Positions 8,224-17,729 of a stretch of 64,000 nt of DNA are shown here, one piece after another (the stretch's first letter is position 1; every line of letters starts with the position of its first letter). Under the pieces are notes generated by a model that was given only the letters and a program-made list of their open reading frames with translations, ran no database searches and was not told where the DNA came from. The translations under genes and the position numbers were made by a program. This stretch comes from Falsiruegeria mediterranea M17. Its GTDB lineage: Bacteria > Pseudomonadota > Alphaproteobacteria > Rhodobacterales > Rhodobacteraceae. Where the stretch lies: contig NZ_ONZG01000001.1 of the NCBI RefSeq assembly GCF_900302455.1, positions 496,001-560,000 on the forward strand, written 5' to 3'.

Positions 8224-9513
8224 ATGGATACGATCTTTGCCTTGGCCAGCGCCCCCGGCAAAGCAGGCGTTTCCGTGATCCGAATCTCGGGTCACGGTGC
8301 CTATGAAGTTGCGCAATCGCTGACGGAAAAAGAACTCCCACGACGCGGTATGTCTTTGCGAACATTGCGGGACTCGTCCGGCGAACGCCTAGATGAGGCT
8401 TTGGTTCTTACGTTCAATGGGCCAGATAGCTTCACAGGGGAAAATGTCGTCGAGCTGCAAGTTCACGGTAGCGTGGCCGTTGTCAATTCTGTCATGTCTA
8501 CGTTGGCCGAGCTGGACAAAGCTCGATTGGCCGAACCAGGTGAATTTACCCGCCGAGCTCTGGAAAACGGCAAGATGGATCTGGCTCAAGTCGAAGGGCT
8601 TGCCGATCTAATTGATGCCGAGACTGAAGCGCAAAGACGTCAAGCTCAAACAATTCTGAAAGGTGAATTGGGACAGTTGGCGGAACGATGGCGCCGAGAC
8701 TTGATCCGTGCCGCTTCGTTATTGGAAGCTGTCATAGATTTCGCTGACGAAGACGTTCCGACAGATGTCACGCCTGAAGTGAATGAGTTGCTGGATGCTG
8801 TAATCACTGATCTTTCTGGCCAGATATCTGGTGTGAAGATCGCCGAACGCATTCGAACTGGTTTTGAAGTTGCGATTGTTGGGCGGCCCAACGTCGGAAA
8901 ATCGACGTTGCTGAATGCATTGGCTGGCCGTGATGCCGCAATAACGTCAGAGTATGCAGGAACAACACGAGATGTGATCGAAGTTCGTATGGACCTGGCT
9001 GGGTTGCCAGTCACCTTATTGGACACGGCCGGTATTCGTGAAACCGAAGATGCCATTGAAAACATGGGGATAGCCTTGGCGCGCAAGCGCGCCTTGGCCG
9101 CTGATCTGCGAGTGTTCTTGTTGGAAGAAACAAGCGATGAGCCTGAATTTGAACCCGAAGCACAAGATGTGATTATCTTGGCAAAAGGTGACCTGCGCGC
9201 GGATGATGTACCCTCTATCTCTGGTAAGAGCGGTAAGGGGATTGATCAGTTGGTTGATCAAATCTCAAGCAGCCTTTTGAAAAGGAGCGCAGGAGCGGGG
9301 ATCGCAACGCGCGAACGCCATAAAGAAGCAATGCTCTTGGCGTATAGAGCTTTAGTTGAAGCCAAGAAGATTCTGGAACGCGGTGAAGATCTATATGATA
9401 TCGGGGCGGAAGAGATTCGAACTGCAATCCGCGCGCTTGAATCTCTGGTTGGACGTATAGATGTTGAGAATCTACTGGATGAGATATTCTCCAGTTTTTG
9501 CCTCGGTAAATAA
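8224..9513 (+). CDS. mnmE: tRNA modification GTPase MnmE (TrmE)
   Basis: With MnmG it forms the 5-carboxymethylaminomethyl (or related) group on U34 of certain tRNAs. The 429 residues show the N-terminal tetrahydrofolate-binding domain (TIFALASAPGKAGVSVIRIS), PGEFTRRALENGKMDLAQVE (about 104-123), and an inserted G domain with GRPNVGKSTLLN (about 220-231), GTTRDVIE and LLDTAGIRET. It ends SSFCLGK, the invariant C-terminal C-x-G-K motif whose cysteine is catalytic. Base composition is clearly more AT-rich than in rho. Only three bases separate its stop from the mnmG reading frame. Confidence 0.97.
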   Translation: MDTIFALASAPGKAGVSVIRISGHGAYEVAQSLTEKELPRRGMSLRTLRDSSGERLDEALVLTFNGPDSFTGENVVELQVHGSVAVVNSVMSTLAELDKARLAEPGEFTRRALENGKMDLAQVEGLADLIDAETEAQRRQAQTILKGELGQLAERWRRDLIRAASLLEAVIDFADEDVPTDVTPEVNELLDAVITDLSGQISGVKIAERIRTGFEVAIVGRPNVGKSTLLNALAGRDAAITSEYAGTTRDVIEVRMDLAGLPVTLLDTAGIRETEDAIENMGIALARKRALAADLRVFLLEETSDEPEFEPEAQDVIILAKGDLRADDVPSISGKSGKGIDQLVDQISSSLLKRSAGAGIATRERHKEAMLLAYRALVEAKKILERGEDLYDIGAEEIRTAIRALESLVGRIDVENLLDEIFSSFCLGK

Positions 9514-9517
9514 GGAG

Positions 9518-9533
9518 TGTTTCACGTGAAACA
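9518..9533. promoter_or_regulatory. parS centromere site 1
   Basis: TGTTTCACGTGAAACA is a perfect 16-bp palindrome and exactly matches the ParB-binding consensus. It spans the start region of mnmG: the GTG at 9526 is in the centre of the palindrome. ParB is encoded 3.3 kb downstream. Confidence 0.93.
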
Positions 9534-11394
9534 TTTTGACTTTGACGTGTTGGTTATTGGGGCAGGTCACGCGGGTGCCGAGGCGGCACACGCATCTGCT
9601 CGAATGGGTGCACGAACTGCCTTGGTAACACTTTCTGAAAGCGACATAGGTGTAATGTCTTGCAACCCGGCCATTGGAGGTTTGGGTAAGGGGCATCTCG
9701 TGCGAGAGATCGATGCCCTAGACGGCGTAATGGGCCGGGTGGCCGATCTTGCAGGGATACAGTTCCGGCTATTGAATCGCCGAAAGGGCCCCGCAGTTCA
9801 AGGACCGAGAGCTCAGGCTGATCGTGAAATTTATCGGCGCGAAATGCTAGCAGCCACGCTTGCGCAGGAGAATCTGCAACTGGTGTTTGGTGAAGTCGTC
9901 GACATCCAAACTGACAAGGATAAGGCTACGGGCGTTGTGCTCGCGGACGGAAGCACGATTTCTGCTCATTCTGTAATTTTAACATCCGGTACATTTCTGC
10001 GTGGAGTTATTCATATCGGTGATGTTTCTCAGCCAGGCGGCAGAATGGGAGATCGCCCATCGATCAAGCTCGCAGAGCGGGTCCAAGATATGGGACTTGA
10101 ACTTGGACGGTTGAAAACGGGTACTCCGCCCCGTCTGGACGGTCGAACCATCAAGTGGGACGGCCTTGAACGGCAGGACGGAGACGAAGATCCGACCTTT
10201 TTTTCCTTCCTGACCAGGTCAGCAACGGCGCCACAAATATCGTGTGCAATCACTCACACGAACGAAAGTACTCATGATATCATCCGGAACAATCTAGAAC
10301 GATCGGCCATGTATGGTGGGCACATCGATGGGGTGGGGCCCCGCTATTGTCCGTCCATCGAGGACAAGATTGTCCGATTTGCCGACAAAACCTCTCACCA
10401 GATTTTCCTGGAGCCAGAGGGTGTTAACGTACCTACAGTCTATCCGAATGGAATATCCACGTCCTTGCCAAGGGATGTACAGGCGGATTATGTGAGGTCG
10501 ATTCGAGGGTTGGAGAACGCCAAGATTCTACAACTTGGATATGCGATTGAGTATGACTATGTGGATCCAAGATCTCTGAACTCACAGTTGATGTTGAAGT
10601 CGATGCAAAATTTGTACTTGGCAGGGCAGATTAATGGGACAACAGGATACGAAGAAGCCGCAGCCCAAGGTCTGGTTGCCGGCTTGAATGCTGCGTTGGC
10701 ATCCCGCGAGGAGGAGCCGATATACTTTAGTCGATCAAACAGCTATATAGGCGTTATGATCGATGATCTGACGACACGGGGGGTCGCAGAGCCCTATCGT
10801 ATGTTCACGTCCCGAGCCGAATTTCGTCTTTCCTTGAGGGCTGATAACGCAGATCAGCGGCTTACCGGGATTGGGATAGAAATGGGGTGTGTGTCGAGTG
10901 CCAGGAAGCACAAATTTGTTAGAAAGTTGGAAGCACTCAACGCAGCGACTGACGCTTTGAACGCACGTCTTTTTACACCAAGGCAGCTGAAAAACTCTGG
11001 CATCCATGTCAATCAAGATGGCACCAAACGGACAGGAATGGATGTTCTGGCGTTTCCTGATGTCGGGTTTCCTGATGTCCAAAAGCTAATTCCAGAGCTT
11101 GCGCAGGTAGATGAGCCTATCCAAAGACAAATTGAGCGCGACGCGCTCTACGCAAACTACATTGCGCGTCAAAAGAGTGACGTTGAGACCTTGAAAAAGG
11201 AGGAAGACCTTCGGATCCCTGATGATTTTTCTTACGAAGAATTCGAAGGCCTGTCGAACGAACTTAGGCAAAAGCTAGATCGTAATCGCCCAGAAAACCT
11301 TGCGCAGGCAGGACGGATCGAAGGGATGACACCGGCTGCCATGGCTTTGCTTTTTGCTCGGCTGCGCAAGGTGAAACGTGCGAGGTCCGCATGA
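9526..11394 (+). CDS. mnmG: tRNA uridine-34 modification enzyme MnmG (GidA)
   Basis: FAD-dependent partner of MnmE. The FAD-binding fold starts at once: [20 protein letters not shown]; later [50 protein letters not shown] and [18 protein letters not shown] are all characteristic. Two in-frame GTG starts compete: 9517 (625 residues) and 9526 (622 residues). AAGGAG at 9512-9517 is eight bases before 9526 but overlaps 9517, so I prefer 9526, although related proteins are often annotated with the longer MFHVKH form. Either way the parS palindrome lies in the initiation region. The stop overlaps the rsmG start (ATGA). Base composition is AT-rich relative to flanks. Confidence 0.95.
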   Translation: MKHFDFDVLVIGAGHAGAEAAHASARMGARTALVTLSESDIGVMSCNPAIGGLGKGHLVREIDALDGVMGRVADLAGIQFRLLNRRKGPAVQGPRAQADREIYRREMLAATLAQENLQLVFGEVVDIQTDKDKATGVVLADGSTISAHSVILTSGTFLRGVIHIGDVSQPGGRMGDRPSIKLAERVQDMGLELGRLKTGTPPRLDGRTIKWDGLERQDGDEDPTFFSFLTRSATAPQISCAITHTNESTHDIIRNNLERSAMYGGHIDGVGPRYCPSIEDKIVRFADKTSHQIFLEPEGVNVPTVYPNGISTSLPRDVQADYVRSIRGLENAKILQLGYAIEYDYVDPRSLNSQLMLKSMQNLYLAGQINGTTGYEEAAAQGLVAGLNAALASREEEPIYFSRSNSYIGVMIDDLTTRGVAEPYRMFTSRAEFRLSLRADNADQRLTGIGIEMGCVSSARKHKFVRKLEALNAATDALNARLFTPRQLKNSGIHVNQDGTKRTGMDVLAFPDVGFPDVQKLIPELAQVDEPIQRQIERDALYANYIARQKSDVETLKKEEDLRIPDDFSYEEFEGLSNELRQKLDRNRPENLAQAGRIEGMTPAAMALLFARLRKVKRARSA

Positions 11395-12014
11395 ATAGGG
11401 CGGACTTTGAACCCGTTTCGGGAATCAGTGTTTCACGTGAAACATTTTCGAACCTGGAGAGATACGTTGATCTGGTGAGAAAATGGAACCCGACAATCAA
11501 CATCGTGTCTCGTAAGAGCCTGGACGATATTTGGAATAGGCACATTGTTGATTCTGTTCAGGCATTCACGTGTTTGAAGTGTACGGGTTCTTGGGTGGAT
11601 ATTGGGAGCGGTGGTGGGTTTCCTGGTGCTGTTGTTGGAATTCTAGCTAGAGAGCTGTCGCCGAACTGCCAGGTGACTTTGATAGAAAGTGACCAGAGAA
11701 AATCTGCTTTCCTAAGGAATGTTTCACGTGAAACATCGTCGGGGTTCAGGGTGATTGCCAAAAGAATTGAAGACGTTGAGCCTCAATACGCAGATGTAAT
11801 TTCCGCTCGAGCACTGGCTGATCTGAGCACACTTCTGGAGTTCTGTGAGCGCCATCTGAAGTCATCCGGGAGCGCTGTGTTTCCAAAAGGCGTTACATGG
11901 AAAAAAGAGGTAGAGGCCGCTCAAAGGGAATGGAAGTTTGAGCTTGATCCAATTACTAGTGTTACTGAACCACAGGCCGTAATCCTTAAAATCAAGGGAA
12001 TCGAGCGTGCATGA
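11391..12014 (+). CDS. rsmG: 16S rRNA (guanine527-N7)-methyltransferase RsmG (GidB)
   Basis: Methylates G527 of 16S rRNA using S-adenosylmethionine. The 207 residues include [20 protein letters not shown] (about 29-48), the SAM-binding motif [17 protein letters not shown] (about 68-84), [20 protein letters not shown] and [16 protein letters not shown]. Two parS palindromes fall inside the gene and each is read in frame as VSRET (about residues 14-18 and 110-114), so part of the protein is constrained by a DNA site. The start overlaps the mnmG stop, and the parA start lies within its last codons. Confidence 0.95.
   Translation: MNRADFEPVSGISVSRETFSNLERYVDLVRKWNPTINIVSRKSLDDIWNRHIVDSVQAFTCLKCTGSWVDIGSGGGFPGAVVGILARELSPNCQVTLIESDQRKSAFLRNVSRETSSGFRVIAKRIEDVEPQYADVISARALADLSTLLEFCERHLKSSGSAVFPKGVTWKKEVEAAQREWKFELDPITSVTEPQAVILKIKGIERA
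11429..11444. promoter_or_regulatory. parS centromere site 2
   Basis: A second perfect TGTTTCACGTGAAACA palindrome, inside the 5' end of rsmG, read in frame as part of SVSRETF. Confidence 0.93.
11720..11735. promoter_or_regulatory. parS centromere site 3
   Basis: A third perfect TGTTTCACGTGAAACA palindrome, in the middle of rsmG, read in frame as NVSRETS. It is 291 bases after site 2. Confidence 0.93.
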
Positions 12015-12816
12015 TCTGTCTCGTCCTGACGGACCAAAAATAGTCGCAGTGGCCAACCAAAAGGGCGGGGTTGGCAAGACCACTACCACCATAAATTTGG
12101 CCGCAGCGTTGGTAGAACACGGATTACGTGTTCTTGTCGTGGATCTTGATCCCCAGGGTAATGCGTCAACTGGGTTGGGTATTGAGCGGTCGGATCGCTC
12201 ACAAACCAGCTATGAACTTTTGGTAGACGATGCGGCACCTGAAGATGTGATCCACAGTACAGGCTTCGAAGGACTGTCGATCATTCCAGCGACAGTTGAT
12301 TTGAGTTCAGCTGACATTGAACTGGTTTCAAATGAAAAAAGAAGCTTTCTGCTCCATGATGCGTTGCGTCAAACAGCAATGGATGCCTTTGGGTGGGATT
12401 ACATCCTGGTTGATTGCCCGCCATCCTTGAACCTGTTGACTGTAAACGCGATGGTTGCAGCGCATTCCATATTAGTGCCATTGCAAAGTGAATTTTTTGC
12501 GCTCGAAGGGTTATCGCAACTCATGCTCACAGTTCGAGAAGTTCGCCAAACCGCAAACCCCAAGCTTCGAATCGAGGGAATAGTTCTGACAATGTTCGAT
12601 CGTCGGAACAATTTGTCACAACAGGTTGAGGCAGATGCCAGGGACAACCTCGGCGATTTGGTGTTTGAGACCAAAATTCCCCGAAATGTTCGGGTTAGTG
12701 AGGCACCGTCTTTTGCGCTTCCAGTGCTAAGCTATGATTCGAACTCACAGGGAGCTCAGGCATATCGCGACTTGGCTAATGAGCTCATATCAAAAAATAA
12801 CAGAACATCCACGTGA
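12007..12816 (+). CDS. parA: Chromosome-partitioning ATPase ParA (Soj)
   Basis: Nucleoid-bound ATPase that moves ParB-parS complexes. The 269 residues carry the deviant Walker A VANQKGGVGKTTTTINLAAA (about 15-34), VVDLDPQGNASTG (about 47-59), VDCPPSLNLLTVNAM and EGIVLTMFDRRNNLSQQV. It starts with GTG at 12007, eight bases inside rsmG, with AAGGGAA upstream at good spacing. It shares an operon with parB; the stop TGA lies 14 bases before the preferred parB start. Confidence 0.97.
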   Translation: MHDLSRPDGPKIVAVANQKGGVGKTTTTINLAAALVEHGLRVLVVDLDPQGNASTGLGIERSDRSQTSYELLVDDAAPEDVIHSTGFEGLSIIPATVDLSSADIELVSNEKRSFLLHDALRQTAMDAFGWDYILVDCPPSLNLLTVNAMVAAHSILVPLQSEFFALEGLSQLMLTVREVRQTANPKLRIEGIVLTMFDRRNNLSQQVEADARDNLGDLVFETKIPRNVRVSEAPSFALPVLSYDSNSQGAQAYRDLANELISKNNRTST

Positions 12817-12830
12817 AGGGAGAGGCTGAA

Positions 12831-13724
12831 TTGGCGACTAGGAAAGGAAAGCCCAGGGGGCTGGGACGTGGATTGTCGGCACTTATGGCAGATGTCACAC
12901 CAGAAGAAGCTACACCCGCCGGTGCAACACGTCGGGGTGAGGTTGTCGTTCCGATCGAGAAACTAAGGGCAAATCCAGATCAGCCGCGCCGTAAGTTTAG
13001 GCAAGAAGACTTGGATGATCTGGCGGCATCGGTCAAGGAGAAGGGAATCCTTCAGCCTTTGATCGTTCGACCTGTTGAAGAAGGTGACTACGAAATCGTC
13101 GCAGGTGAACGTCGGTGGCGAGCGGCGCAGTTGGCGCAGTTGCATGATGTTCCCGTCTTGATCCGAGAGCTGGACGACACAGAAGTCCTTGAAATTGCGA
13201 TCATTGAGAACATACAACGCGCTGACCTGAACGCTGTTGAAGAGGCTGCAGGCTTTCGTCAGTTGATGGATCGCTTTGGTCATACCCAAGAAAAACTGGC
13301 AGAGGCATTGGGTAAAAGCCGCAGCTACATCGCCAACCTTTTGCGTCTGTTGGCGTTGCCCGAAGATGTTCAGCAGATGGTTATTGATGGCTTGCTTTCA
13401 GCTGGACACGCGCGTGCGCTGATTACATCAGAAAACCCGTCAGAGCTGGCTAAGATAGTGGTGCGTGATGGTCTGTCTGTCCGCGCGACTGAAGCTTTGG
13501 TGAAGCGCCGGCAGCAAAAGGATGAACCAACTTCTGCTCCGAAGACGCGCAGCACGGGATCAGAGAAAGATGCTGATACACGCGCGTTAGAAAAGGATTT
13601 GTCTGCTATCTTGGCGATGAGGGTTGCGATCAATCACAAGGCTGGCACGGAAACGGGGCAGGTGGTTTTGACATATGAGAACCTGGATCAGCTCGACGAT
13701 CTGTGCGCCAAGCTTAGCCGTTAG
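12831..13724 (+). CDS. parB: Chromosome-partitioning protein ParB (Spo0J)
   Basis: CTP-dependent DNA clamp that loads at parS. It contains RGLGRGLSALMADV at the N-terminus (ParA-stimulating region), the ParB/Srx core with PDQPRRKFRQEDLDDLAASV and IVAGERRWRAAQLA (the arginine-rich CTP motif), ENIQRADLNAVEEA, a helix-turn-helix around KLAEALGKSRSYIANLLRLL, and a C-terminal dimerisation segment. A GTG at 12813 would give 303 residues but lacks a ribosome site; the TTG at 12831 (297 residues) has AGGGAGAGG six bases upstream and starts at the conserved MATRKGKPRG, so I use it. The 3' end overlaps the convergent DUF454 gene by 11 bases. Confidence 0.95.
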   Translation: MATRKGKPRGLGRGLSALMADVTPEEATPAGATRRGEVVVPIEKLRANPDQPRRKFRQEDLDDLAASVKEKGILQPLIVRPVEEGDYEIVAGERRWRAAQLAQLHDVPVLIRELDDTEVLEIAIIENIQRADLNAVEEAAGFRQLMDRFGHTQEKLAEALGKSRSYIANLLRLLALPEDVQQMVIDGLLSAGHARALITSENPSELAKIVVRDGLSVRATEALVKRRQQKDEPTSAPKTRSTGSEKDADTRALEKDLSAILAMRVAINHKAGTETGQVVLTYENLDQLDDLCAKLSR

Positions 13725-14067
13725 GGCGAGTCCAAATGAAAATCATGACGGCGCCGAGTGTAACGGCCTGAATGATCAGGATATGGTTTGCCAACCCAAG
13801 CATCAATGACAACCCAAAGACAGCTGCGACCGATAAGGTCGCGGCTTTTTTTGCGGCAGGACGTATGGCGCCGCTGGTATTCCAATCTATGATCATTGGG
13901 CCAAAAACCTGATGAGACAGCAGCCAGTCATGCAGGCGTTCTGAGGACCGGGCGAAACAAAAGGCGGCGAGCAAAAGGAAGGGAACAGTTGGGAGAAGGG
14001 GGAGAATGACGCCAATCATGGCAAGCGCCACGCATAACACCCCCAGAACAAGCCAAAACACACGCAT
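13714..14067 (-). CDS. DUF454 (YbaN) family inner-membrane protein
   Basis: A 117-residue membrane protein with three to four hydrophobic segments. VLGVLCVALAMIGVILPLLP (about 8-27) followed by TVPFLLLAAFCFARSSERLHDWL is the DUF454 signature, and GPMIIDWNTSGAIRPAAKKAA is the conserved cytosolic loop. No biochemical function is established for the family. It is convergent with parB, overlapping its last 11 bases, and lies four bases after the hemW stop on the same strand, so it may be the last gene of an rph-rdgB-hemW-DUF454 operon. Confidence 0.85.
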   Translation of the reverse strand: MRVFWLVLGVLCVALAMIGVILPLLPTVPFLLLAAFCFARSSERLHDWLLSHQVFGPMIIDWNTSGAIRPAAKKAATLSVAAVFGLSLMLGLANHILIIQAVTLGAVMIFIWTRPNG

Positions 14068-14071
14068 ACTC

Positions 14072-15229
14072 TCAATCCACCAACATTTCCCGAATGACCG
14101 CGTTCAAGACTGCACGACCGTCTTTTGTGGCCCTCAAGATAGAGCCTGTTTGTTCCACCATGCCAATCTCTTTCAGGTAGTCCAAACGATCCTGGGGAAT
14201 TGATGTCGAGGACAGAGCTTGAAAGCGATCCATATCTATTCCCTGAACTAGCCTGAGCCCCATCATCAGGTATTCGTTGGCATGATCTTGTATACTTAAT
14301 GAAGTTCTGACCGATTCACCTGTGGTCTTGCCAACCTGGGCGAGCCACATGTTTGGATTCAGATAGGATTCCGTTGCGAATTTTGAGCCCTTTATCGTCA
14401 AACGCCCATGCGCTCCGGGACCGATGCCGACGTAATCACCATACCGCCAATAGACCTGATTGTGCTGTGATTCCGAACCCGGTTTGGCATGATTTGAAAT
14501 CTCGTAAGCTGGTAGTCCAGCTGCTTCGCAGATCTCTTGCGTCGCCATATACATGTCGGCCGAGGTGTCATCTTCGGGCAGGCCGCGCAATTTTCCAACG
14601 GCATAGCGATCTCCAAAGGCTGTGCCTTGCTCGATCGTCAATTGATAGAGCGACAGGTGATCAATCGCCATGGACAGGGCCTGCTTCAGCTCAGCCCGCC
14701 ACTCTGACAAGGATTGATGTTGGCGGGCATAGATCAGGTCAAAACTGACGCGATCAAAGCAATTCCTGGCGACGTCAAAGGCTTTTTGCGCCTCGGCTAC
14801 CGTATGGATACGACCCAAACGGCGCAGGTCCTCGTCATTCAGCGCCTGAATGCCCATCGAGATCCGATTGACGCCGGCGTCACGATAGCCGGCAAAGCGT
14901 CCGGCCTCGACCGATCCTGGATTGGCCTCAAGCGTGATCTCCATATCATTCGCAGCGTGCCAATGTCCGCGCGCGGCCTGTATGACTGCGTCGACTGTTT
15001 CAGGGGCCATCAAAGATGGGGTGCCGCCGCCAAAGAAGATCGTGTTTAAAACACGTCCGGGGGTTTGGACAGCGTAACGTTCTAGCTCTAGCAGATAGGC
15101 ATCAACCCAGGCGGATTGGTCTATTTGCCGACTGACGTGGCTGTTGAAGTCGCAATAGGGGCATTTGGCCTCGCAAAATGGCCAGTGGACGTACAGGCCA
15201 AAGCCCCCGTTTTGCCAATCATCCGCCAA
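14072..15229 (-). CDS. hemW: Radical SAM heme chaperone HemW
   Basis: A 385-residue member of the coproporphyrinogen III oxidase-like radical SAM group. The 4Fe-4S cysteines are C19, C23 and C26 (CEAKCPYC), followed by FGGGTPSLM (about 65-73) and EITLEANPGSVE, then ISMGIQALNDEDLRRLGR. The cysteine arrangement CxxxCxxC and absence of extra N-terminal HemN-specific sequence point to HemW, which delivers heme to target proteins, rather than a true HemN; older annotations call it HemN-like. Its start overlaps the rdgB stop by 11 bases. Confidence 0.92.
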   Translation of the reverse strand: MADDWQNGGFGLYVHWPFCEAKCPYCDFNSHVSRQIDQSAWVDAYLLELERYAVQTPGRVLNTIFFGGGTPSLMAPETVDAVIQAARGHWHAANDMEITLEANPGSVEAGRFAGYRDAGVNRISMGIQALNDEDLRRLGRIHTVAEAQKAFDVARNCFDRVSFDLIYARQHQSLSEWRAELKQALSMAIDHLSLYQLTIEQGTAFGDRYAVGKLRGLPEDDTSADMYMATQEICEAAGLPAYEISNHAKPGSESQHNQVYWRYGDYVGIGPGAHGRLTIKGSKFATESYLNPNMWLAQVGKTTGESVRTSLSIQDHANEYLMMGLRLVQGIDMDRFQALSSTSIPQDRLDYLKEIGMVEQTGSILRATKDGRAVLNAVIREMLVD

Positions 15230-15833
15230 AACAGCCCTTTACGAACTTTTGCACTGCAAGCGCGCGGTGGCTGATCTTGTTCTTTTCCCAACGATCCATC
15301 TCGGCAAAGGTGATGTCATGTCCTTCGGGGACAAACATCGGATCATAGCCAAAACCCTGATCGCCGCGCATCGGCCACGTCAGATGACCGGGCGCGACAC
15401 CTTCGAACACCTCGTCATGTCCGTCGGGCCAAGCCACCACCAAGGTGCTGCGGAATTGTGCCAGACGTGGGTGGGGCGCATTGATCGCCTCCAGCTCATT
15501 ATGCGCTCGGGTCATGGCCATGACAAAGTCGCGGCCATTGCCGGTTTCGGCCCAATCGGCGGTATAGACACCGGGGGCGCCATTCAAAGCATCGATGGTG
15601 ATTCCGCTGTCATCCGAAAGACAAGGCAGACCGGTGGCCGTGGCCGCGGCGTGCGCCTTGATCCGGGCATTGCCGACGAAGGTATCCTCGGTCTCTTCCG
15701 GTTCGGGCAAATCCATATCTGCGGCGCCTACAACCTTGACCCCAAAAGGCGTGAGGAGATGTTCCATCTCCTCCAATTTGCCCTTGTTGTGGGTGGCAAA
15801 GACCAGCGTATCCCCATCGAATGTGCGGGTCAT
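15219..15833 (-). CDS. rdgB: dITP/XTP pyrophosphatase (RdgB/HAM1)
   Basis: Removes non-canonical purine triphosphates (dITP, XTP) from the nucleotide pool. The 204 residues include [18 protein letters not shown] (about 11-28), the metal/substrate motif [20 protein letters not shown] (about 70-89), [13 protein letters not shown] and [20 protein letters not shown]. Length matches the family. Start at 15833 overlaps the rph stop (ATGA). Grouping with rph and hemW is conserved in alphaproteobacteria. Confidence 0.95.
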   Translation of the reverse strand: MTRTFDGDTLVFATHNKGKLEEMEHLLTPFGVKVVGAADMDLPEPEETEDTFVGNARIKAHAAATATGLPCLSDDSGITIDALNGAPGVYTADWAETGNGRDFVMAMTRAHNELEAINAPHPRLAQFRSTLVVAWPDGHDEVFEGVAPGHLTWPMRGDQGFGYDPMFVPEGHDITFAEMDRWEKNKISHRALAVQKFVKGCFGG

Positions 15834-16543
15834 GCGGTGGCGGCCTTTTGTGCGGCGGCCAGTTCACCGACACCCTTTTCAGCCAGATCCATCAGCTGAT
15901 CCATCTGAGCGCGGCTGAATACCGAACCCTCGGCGCTCATCTGCACTTCGATCAGTTTACCGGATCCGGTCATGATAAAGTTGCCGTCAACGCCGGCCTC
16001 AGAGTCCTCGGGGTAGTCCAGATCCAGCACCGGCTGGCCGGCGTAGATGCCACAGGACACGGCCGCGACCGGATCGACCAGCGGATCGGAAATCACATCG
16101 CCAGCTTTCATCAGCTTGTTAACCGCCAGACGCAGCGCAACCCAACCGCCGGTGATCGAGGCACAGCGGGTTCCGCCGTCGGCCTGAATCACGTCACAGT
16201 CGACGGTGATCTGACGCTCGCCCAAAGCAACGCGGTCAACGCCTGCGCGCAGGGCTCGGCCGATCAAGCGCTGAATCTCAACAGTACGGCCACCTTGCTT
16301 GCCGCTGGCCGCCTCTCGACGCATCCGGGTGTTGGTTGCGCGCGGAAGCATCCCATATTCTGCAGTAACCCAACCCAGGCCGGACCCTTTGATAAAGGGC
16401 GGAACGCGGTCTTCGATTGTGGCGGTGCACAGCACATGCGTGTCACCCATCTTGATCAGGCAAGAGCCTTCGGCATGTTTGGTAAAGCCGGTCTCGATGG
16501 AAACGGCGCGCATTTGGTTCAGATCACGTCCAGAGGGTCGCAT
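15830..16543 (-). CDS. rph: Ribonuclease PH
   Basis: Phosphorolytic 3' exoribonuclease that matures tRNA ends. From the ATG at 16543 the protein is 237 residues and begins [20 protein letters not shown], the normal start of the family, preceded by [69 protein letters not shown] and [19 protein letters not shown] follow in order. The longer in-frame ORF back to 16858 crosses hrcA and is not credible. It is the first gene of a minus-strand operon divergent from hrcA. Confidence 0.96.
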   Translation of the reverse strand: MRPSGRDLNQMRAVSIETGFTKHAEGSCLIKMGDTHVLCTATIEDRVPPFIKGSGLGWVTAEYGMLPRATNTRMRREAASGKQGGRTVEIQRLIGRALRAGVDRVALGERQITVDCDVIQADGGTRCASITGGWVALRLAVNKLMKAGDVISDPLVDPVAAVSCGIYAGQPVLDLDYPEDSEAGVDGNFIMTGSGKLIEVQMSAEGSVFSRAQMDQLMDLAEKGVGELAAAQKAATA

Positions 16544-16603
16544 TGGAAATCCTTTGTTTGCTGGCTTGGGGATAACTCTGGTCAGCGCAGGGGGCAACCC
16601 CGA

Positions 16604-16631
16604 TTGACCTTTGCCGCAAGTGGGATTTAAT
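16604..16631 (+). promoter_or_regulatory. Predicted promoter of hrcA-grpE
   Basis: TTGACC (16604-16609) and TTTAAT (16626-16631) are separated by 16 bases, close to a sigma-70 type pattern, and lie 23 bases before the hrcA ATG. No CIRCE element (TTAGCACTC-N9-GAGTGCTAA) is present in this gap. Confidence 0.4.
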
Positions 16632-16654
16632 GACGTCAAAGCCGGAGAAGCCCA

Positions 16655-17719
16655 ATGAGTGACGCGAGCAAAATTCTGGATGAGATGAACGACCGCTCGC
16701 GCGAGGTGTTCCGGTTGATTGTCGAAGGGTACTTGGACAGTGGCGAACCGGTGGGTAGCCGGACGTTGACCCGTACGCTCAGCGAAAAGGTCAGCGCCGC
16801 GACGATCCGCAATGTGATGCAGGATCTGGAGTTTCTTGGCCTGCTCGACAGTCCCCATGTCAGCGCCGGCCGCGTGCCGACGCAGATGGGGTTGCGGATG
16901 TTTGTTGATGGGTTGCTCGAGGTCGGTGACCTGAACGCGGCAGATCGAAAAAAAATTGACGCAACGGTGGACAGTAACTCGGCCGATGTCAGCGGGTTGC
17001 TGGATCGCGTTGGCTCGGTGTTGTCAGGGGTGACACAGGGCGCTTCCTTGGTGCTGACCCCCAAGCACGAGGCTGAGATCAAGCATATCGAGTTTGTGTC
17101 GCTGGCCCATGATCGCGCGTTGGTGGTTTTGGTGTTTTCGGATGGGCACGTGGAAAACCGCCTGTTCACTCCACCGCCAGGACAGACGCCCAGCTCGATG
17201 CGCGAAGCGGCGAATTTCCTGAATTCCCTGATCGAGGGGAGAACGCTCAGCGAAGTGAGCACGGTTATCCAATCTCAGATCACTACGCGCCAACAAGAGA
17301 TCGACGTGCTGGCCCGTGAGATGGTCGAGGGCGGCTTGGCGGTTTGGGACGGCGAAGGGCAGGATTCGGCGCGCTTGATCGTTCGGGGGCGGGCGAATCT
17401 TTTGGCGGATACGGGGCAAGAGGAAGAGCTGGAGCGGATCAGAACCCTGTTTGATGACCTGGAACGCAAGCGGGACATTGCCGAATTTCTGGAACTGACC
17501 GAGGACGGCGACGGTGTGCGCATTTTTATCGGCTCTGAGAACAAACTTTTTTCACTTTCGGGTTCCTCTTTGGTGGTGTCTCCATATATGAACGCTGATC
17601 GTAAGATCATTGGTGCGGTTGGGGTGATTGGCCCGACGCGCCTGAATTACGGACGGATCGTGCCTATCGTCGACTATACCGCGCAGTTGGTCGGCAAGCT
17701 CGTATCGGACCGGAGTTAG
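16655..17719 (+). CDS. hrcA: Heat-inducible transcription repressor HrcA
   Basis: Represses heat-shock genes by binding CIRCE operators. The 354 residues have an N-terminal winged helix with [20 protein letters not shown] (about 15-34) and [19 protein letters not shown] (about 43-61), then [21 protein letters not shown]. The C-terminal GAF-like domain contains [20 protein letters not shown] and [20 protein letters not shown]. It starts a two-gene operon with grpE, ten bases apart, and is divergent from rph. Known partner GroEL is not in the window. Confidence 0.96.
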   Translation: MSDASKILDEMNDRSREVFRLIVEGYLDSGEPVGSRTLTRTLSEKVSAATIRNVMQDLEFLGLLDSPHVSAGRVPTQMGLRMFVDGLLEVGDLNAADRKKIDATVDSNSADVSGLLDRVGSVLSGVTQGASLVLTPKHEAEIKHIEFVSLAHDRALVVLVFSDGHVENRLFTPPPGQTPSSMREAANFLNSLIEGRTLSEVSTVIQSQITTRQQEIDVLAREMVEGGLAVWDGEGQDSARLIVRGRANLLADTGQEEELERIRTLFDDLERKRDIAEFLELTEDGDGVRIFIGSENKLFSLSGSSLVVSPYMNADRKIIGAVGVIGPTRLNYGRIVPIVDYTAQLVGKLVSDRS

Positions 17720-17729
17720 AGGTAGAAAG

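Noticed and set aside
12806-12821. A CACGTGAA sequence at the parA-parB junction resembling parS
   Set aside because: Only about 9 of 16 bases match the palindrome and it is not self-complementary, so it is not a parS site.
16544-16654. CIRCE operator expected before hrcA
   Set aside because: I looked for TTAGCACTC-N9-GAGTGCTAA and found none.
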